A DNA stretch of 9,736 bases from NCBI GenBank assembly GCA_031283915.1, contig JAITAY010000316.1, positions 1 through 9,736 on the forward strand, given 5' to 3'. The position numbers and the translations under genes are program-made. The DNA comes from Tannerella sp. (GTDB lineage Bacteria > Bacteroidota > Bacteroidia > Bacteroidales > Tannerellaceae). Below, piece by piece: positions 6,749-9,736 of this stretch (position 1 is its first letter; each line of letters begins with the position of its first letter). The notes under the pieces were generated by a model, which made no database searches, was not told the origin of the DNA, and saw only the letters and a program-made list of their open reading frames with translations.

Positions 6749-8074
6749 TCAAAGATGGATGTCGAGGGTTTCAATTTCGATGGCTATCTGTTTCAGGAAA
6801 CGGGTGGCTTCGCCGCCGTCGAGGGCGCGATGGTCATAGGTCAGGCTCAGGCCGATGTGTGGCACGAAACCGTATACGCCGCCACCCAAATCCTTCGGCC
6901 GCGGCACGAGGGTGTTCACGCCGAGAATGGCGGCCTGCGGCAGGTTGATGACCGGCGTAAACATCTCGACGCCATAGTTCCCGAGGTTCGACACGGTGAA
7001 CGATGCAGCCTCCGGCGAAAGCAAATCCGGGTCGATCGCCCCCTTCTTGCAGGCATGGGCGACTTCCTTCAACTGCTTAGCCAAGCCTTGAACGGACAGG
7101 TCGTCGGCATTCCTGACGACGGGCACCATCAGCCCGCGTTCGGTATCGACAGCCAGCCCGAGGTGTACTTTCGAGAAATACCGGATGCTGTCGCCGAGGA
7201 AATGAGCGTTCACCTGCGGAAACTTCTGCAAGGCGCGGACGACGGCCAGGCAAACCATGTCGTTCAATGTAATATCCGTCGGATAGCCTTCTTCGACGGC
7301 TTTCTTGACCGTCTTGCGGAGCGCCGTGATGCGGCGTGCATCGGCGCCCAGGTGGTGAGTCAACTGCGCGGAGTTCTGCAGCGAGGCGTGCATAGCCTTG
7401 GCAATCAACTTCCGCATGTTGGAGAGCGGTTTGATTTCGCTGTCGGCGGCGTAGACGGGATTCTTCGCGCCCACGTCGGTTCCCCGTGCCGTGCCGGCCA
7501 GCCCGCTCCCCGTGTCGGGCAAGCTGCCGCCGGTGTCGCGGAGGATGGCCTTGGCCAGCGGAGTTGTTTTCGGCGCGGACTTGATGACGGCCTGCACATC
7601 GCGTTCGATGACCCGTCCCTGAGGCCCGGTGCCCGCAAGCGTTTCCGCCTGAATCGCGTTTTTCTCCGCCAGTTTGCGGGCGCGCGGCGAAACGGGCGAA
7701 TGACTTCCCGCGGAGGCCACCGAAGGCGTTGCCGGTACAGAGATTGCGGGTGTTGCCGGCACTGCCGCCGCCTGTACTGCCTCCGTTCCGGTTACAGCCG
7801 CCCCGCCGCCCGGCCGAAATGCCTCGATCGCTTCGCCGGGATTGCCAATGACCATTACATTGGTTAATACGGGTATCTCGTCACCCTCGCCGAAAAAGAC
7901 GTCCAGCACCGTTCCGGCTACCTTCGCCTCTTCTTCAAACGACGCCTTGTCGGTTTCGTAAGCAAACAGGATGTCTCCCACTGCCACAGTGTCGCCTTTT
8001 TTCTTCTTCACTTCCGTCAGGATACAACTCTCCACAGACTGTCCCTGCTTCGGCATAATAACTGCTACTGCCAT
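6749..8074 (-). CDS. Dihydrolipoamide acyltransferase (E2) of a 2-oxo-acid dehydrogenase complex
   Basis: The 441-residue core subunit has the standard E2 order. A single lipoyl domain (about 1-80) carries the lipoylated lysine in ETDKAS (Lys43). An Ala/Pro/Thr-rich flexible linker follows (about 95-126). The peripheral-subunit-binding domain is next (about 127-164, with SPRARKLAEK and GPQGRVIERDV), which docks E1 or E3. After a second linker comes the catalytic domain (about 212-441), with SNLGNYG (362-368) and DHRALDG (414-420, catalytic His415). It transfers the acyl group from lipoyl to CoA and forms the oligomeric scaffold. The lipoyl start MPKQGQSVESCIL differs somewhat from the common MPxLSPTMxEG. 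Acyl specificity cannot be read from the sequence; acetyl is favoured if E1 is pyruvate/acetoin-like. It is first in the E2-E3 transcript and has a good promoter upstream. Confidence 0.95.
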   Translation of the reverse strand: MAVAVIMPKQGQSVESCILTEVKKKKGDTVAVGDILFAYETDKASFEEEAKVAGTVLDVFFGEGDEIPVLTNVMVIGNPGEAIEAFRPGGGAAVTGTEAVQAAAVPATPAISVPATPSVASAGSHSPVSPRARKLAEKNAIQAETLAGTGPQGRVIERDVQAVIKSAPKTTPLAKAILRDTGGSLPDTGSGLAGTARGTDVGAKNPVYAADSEIKPLSNMRKLIAKAMHASLQNSAQLTHHLGADARRITALRKTVKKAVEEGYPTDITLNDMVCLAVVRALQKFPQVNAHFLGDSIRYFSKVHLGLAVDTERGLMVPVVRNADDLSVQGLAKQLKEVAHACKKGAIDPDLLSPEAASFTVSNLGNYGVEMFTPVINLPQAAILGVNTLVPRPKDLGGGVYGFVPHIGLSLTYDHRALDGGEATRFLKQIAIEIETLDIHL

Positions 8075-8125
8075 GATTTTCTTGCTGTTTTTTTGCTTTA
8101 TTCGTTCTCAAATCAAAAACGGCAG

Positions 8126-8157
8126 CAAAATTACGGCAAATCGATTATATATACAAG
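8126..8157 (-). promoter_or_regulatory. Bacteroidota-type promoter for E2-E3
   Basis: On the minus strand the -7 box TAATTTTG (8126-8133) is followed by C, a full match to TAnnTTTGY. A -33-like CTTG (8154-8157) lies 20 bases upstream of it. The E2 start codon is about 50 bases downstream, and the leader in between is rich in A and T. This is the best promoter in the window by both boxes and spacing. Confidence 0.7.
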
Positions 8158-8341
8158 TTATTTGCTGTTTTTTTATTACCTGCTTAAAGAGAAAGAATTA
8201 CATTGACATGATGATATACACAAGTTGTAATCCTGTCTATGCAACGGAGGAGACCGACGGATGCCTTTCAAATTCGTTACAGAAAACCATGAATGTCCTT
8301 CGCCCGTCGAGGTTTTCTCGATGCAGGCTCACCGTTCTGCA
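8158..8341. other. Gap after the barrel-protein gene with alternative hairpins
   Basis: No gene is supported. AGAAAACC (8281-8288) and GGTTTTCT (8311-8318) are exact reverse complements. The second arm overlaps another small hairpin, TCGAG (8307-8311) / CTCGA (8317-8321), so the two structures exclude each other. Neither is followed by a T-tract on the minus strand. They lie 20-60 bases past the stop of the barrel-protein gene and may contribute to its transcript end. Confidence 0.35.
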
Positions 8342-9580
8342 TTACTTTATCAGAAACGAGGGATTGACCCGGAAATAGATGCCGAAAGAATAGTTGTACT
8401 TGGCTCCCACACGGGAGATGCCTGACGCCGGGTCATTCAGGCGGCCGGCAAAGCGCTGGTAAAGGTCGAAATCAATCCCCAACGCATATCCGGCCCCAAA
8501 GGAACGGGTGTAGGACAGGCTCAGGGTCACCATCTCGGGGCGTTCAAAGTACGCATCCTCTATGGAGAGGGAAGGCGCTCCGAACAGCGAATTTCCCAGC
8601 AGAGAGATGAAACGGTCGCATCTCCAGTAGGCAGACTTGATCCGGAAGTCGGCGATGCCGGCGGAAAGAGCCGTATAAGTCCCGTAGCCGCTTTTCAACG
8701 GCCATCGGTTGCCGGCATGTTGATAATAACCGGCCACGTCCCATTCCAGCGAGATTTGCCTGAGCAGACCTCCGTGCAGATTCCAGTCCAATCCGGCTCC
8801 GGCCCCACCATTCATTACCGTTTGCACGGGCAGATCCGTCATATCAATTTGTCCTCCCTGGTGCTGTGCCAGCGCCTGAAGCGGGAAATAAAGGTGAAGC
8901 GGCGATTCCGGCCGGTTGGCTTTCAGGCGAATGGACAGCCCGTAACAGAAAGCTTCCTGTTTGGCGTCCGAGCGGTAGATGAACTGTGTCCAGTTCACCC
9001 ACGTATCCAAATCCATCCAGGGCGCATTGTAAAGCAGTTGCAGACCGCTTTCCGGGTCTGCCGTCAGGTTCAATTCCGGATTATACAAAGGCTCTATCAG
9101 ACGGTGATTGGCGCCGCCGTAGAGGTCGCCCAAAACAAGCTGTACCCGATCGGAAAACGCCACCTGTGCCCGCAGGTAAGGAAAAACATGCACAAAACTG
9201 CTCGACGCCTCGCCTTCCCACTGCGGCAGCTGGCTGTAAGCATACGACGGATAGCGGTTCGTTCCCCAGAGCCAGAGTGAATGTAGTCCGGCTTCTATCT
9301 TGATATTTTTCATCGGATAATACGCGATTTTGGGCTGCAACCAGAAACCGGGCAACGTGTACCCGGGCGTCATCACCGTAGCCCATTCGTTGTTTCTGAA
9401 AAAATTAAGATTGTCCACCGTCACATACAGTTTGCCTTTATGAAGCGAATCTATCCGGCTGTCGGTTTGATAGACCCGTTCCAGGTACTGTTGTGCACAG
9501 AGGTAGCCGGTACCTGCAACCGTCAGCCATGCGGTCAGTACCCATCGTCCATACTTTCCTGTTATACGGAAATATTCCAT
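8342..9580 (-). CDS. Predicted outer-membrane beta-barrel protein, function unknown
   Basis: The 412-residue product starts with a signal peptide (basic start, hydrophobic VLTAWLTVAGTGYL, likely cleavage after Ala29 in CAQQ). The rest has the alternating, aromatic-rich pattern of antiparallel beta-strands, for example LHSLWLWG, YLRAQVAF, LSIRLKA, LSLSYTRSFGAGYALGIDF and KYNYSFGIYFRV. These are joined by turns rich in Gly, Asn and Pro. No TonB box, plug domain or SusC/SusD signature is seen, and I do not recognise a named family. I infer a barrel in the outer membrane of a Bacteroidota cell. The protein ends RVNPSFLIK, without the terminal aromatic residue common in proteobacterial porins. It is upstream of E2 on the same strand, but a 267-bp gap holding the E2 promoter separates them, so a functional link is not indicated. 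It is preceded by the A-rich leader AATTAAAACAA and its own -7 box. Confidence 0.8.
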   Translation of the reverse strand: MEYFRITGKYGRWVLTAWLTVAGTGYLCAQQYLERVYQTDSRIDSLHKGKLYVTVDNLNFFRNNEWATVMTPGYTLPGFWLQPKIAYYPMKNIKIEAGLHSLWLWGTNRYPSYAYSQLPQWEGEASSSFVHVFPYLRAQVAFSDRVQLVLGDLYGGANHRLIEPLYNPELNLTADPESGLQLLYNAPWMDLDTWVNWTQFIYRSDAKQEAFCYGLSIRLKANRPESPLHLYFPLQALAQHQGGQIDMTDLPVQTVMNGGAGAGLDWNLHGGLLRQISLEWDVAGYYQHAGNRWPLKSGYGTYTALSAGIADFRIKSAYWRCDRFISLLGNSLFGAPSLSIEDAYFERPEMVTLSLSYTRSFGAGYALGIDFDLYQRFAGRLNDPASGISRVGAKYNYSFGIYFRVNPSFLIK

Positions 9581-9596
9581 TTGTTTTAATTTGGCG

Positions 9597-9604
9597 CAAA
9601 GTTA
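9597..9604 (-). promoter_or_regulatory. Bacteroidota -7 box upstream of the barrel-protein gene
   Basis: On the minus strand the bases read TAACTTTG followed by C, a full match to TAnnTTTGY, only 16 bases before the ATG. No TTTG is present at the expected -33 distance, so the upstream half is weak. The short distance implies a very short leader. Confidence 0.6.
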
Positions 9605-9689
9605 GGAAAATCCGCAGATAATCCCTGCTAAGGAGCTGTCTGAAAATAAACCACCCATTTACGGGTCTGTTTTTCACCCTACTTCCTCC

Positions 9690-9727
9690 TGAAAATGCTT
9701 ACATACCCCGGTATGCGCGCATTTTCA
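9690..9727. repeat. Strong palindrome at the right edge, 18-nt arms
   Basis: The arms are 9690-9707 and 9710-9727. TGAAAATGC pairs with GCATTTTCA and CATACC with GGTATG, separated by a three-base mismatch and closed by CC. A weaker inverted repeat lies just before it: TGAAAA (9650-9655), ACCC (9663-9666 region, around ATTTAC), GGGT, then TTTTTCA (ending near 9676). It is upstream of the barrel-protein gene and may be the margin of a repeated element or the terminator region of a gene beyond the window. Confidence 0.6.
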
Positions 9728-9736
9728 GTCGTTGGA

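Noticed and set aside
5369..7867. An 832-codon open frame on the + strand opposite E3 and part of E2
   Set aside because: It is antisense to two genes with intact catalytic motifs. Its translation is rich in His, Arg, Asp and Gly with no domain, as expected from stop-poor GC-rich codons read backwards.
1952..8074. Branched-chain 2-oxo-acid dehydrogenase assignment
   Set aside because: E1-alpha has HRSHG rather than the YREAG-like motif typical of branched-chain enzymes, and no branched-chain pathway gene is nearby. The substrate is left open.

Overview
The window looks like a chromosomal segment from a member of the Bacteroidota, most likely order Bacteroidales. Three promoters on the minus strand carry the phylum's TAnnTTTG -7 box, start codons are preceded by A/T-rich leaders rather than strong Shine-Dalgarno sequences, and the envelope proteins are Bacteroidales-like: a beta-barrel protein, and a secreted protein ending in a C-terminal tail of the '(G)FYIVTAG..AYKVIVR' kind. 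GC content is patchy. The dehydrogenase genes are GC-rich, whereas the DUF1697 gene and the first protein gene are much less so.

Layout. Positions 1-252 hold a 21-bp tandem repeat that decays to the right. Positions 253-746 are mostly non-coding, with a hairpin, four CATTCAT heptamers and an A13 tract. A secreted YD-repeat-like protein is encoded on + at 747-1808. Between it and the convergent E1 gene lie a large dispersed-type hairpin (1820-1889) and a terminator-like hairpin (1902-1934). Everything further right is on the minus strand. In the direction of transcription from the right edge it reads: outer-membrane barrel protein (9580-8342), E2 acyltransferase (8074-6749), E3 dihydrolipoamide dehydrogenase (6733-5366), a DUF1697 protein (5113-4562), and an E1 with fused alpha and beta parts (4429-1952). 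The right edge (9638-9736) holds strong palindromes that may be the margin of a repeated element.

How the genes work together. E1, E2 and E3 are the full enzyme set of a lipoate-dependent 2-oxo-acid dehydrogenase complex. E1 decarboxylates the 2-oxo acid (or cleaves acetoin) with thiamine diphosphate. The single lipoyl domain of E2 carries the acyl group to CoA, and E3 reoxidises the lipoyl group with FAD and NAD+. E2 and E3 are 15 bp apart and probably share a promoter at 8126-8157. E1 is separated from them by DUF1697 and has its own -7 box at 4482-4489. The substrate is not fixed by the sequence; the HRSHG signature in E1-alpha favours a pyruvate/acetoin-like enzyme over a branched-chain one. 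No lipoate ligase, lipoyl synthase or regulator is visible.

I see no CRISPR array, defence system, tRNA, rRNA or complete mobile element. The most unusual items are the palindromic 21-bp minisatellite, the large intergenic hairpin, the E1 fusion with an internal insertion, and the lower-GC DUF1697 gene between E3 and E1.
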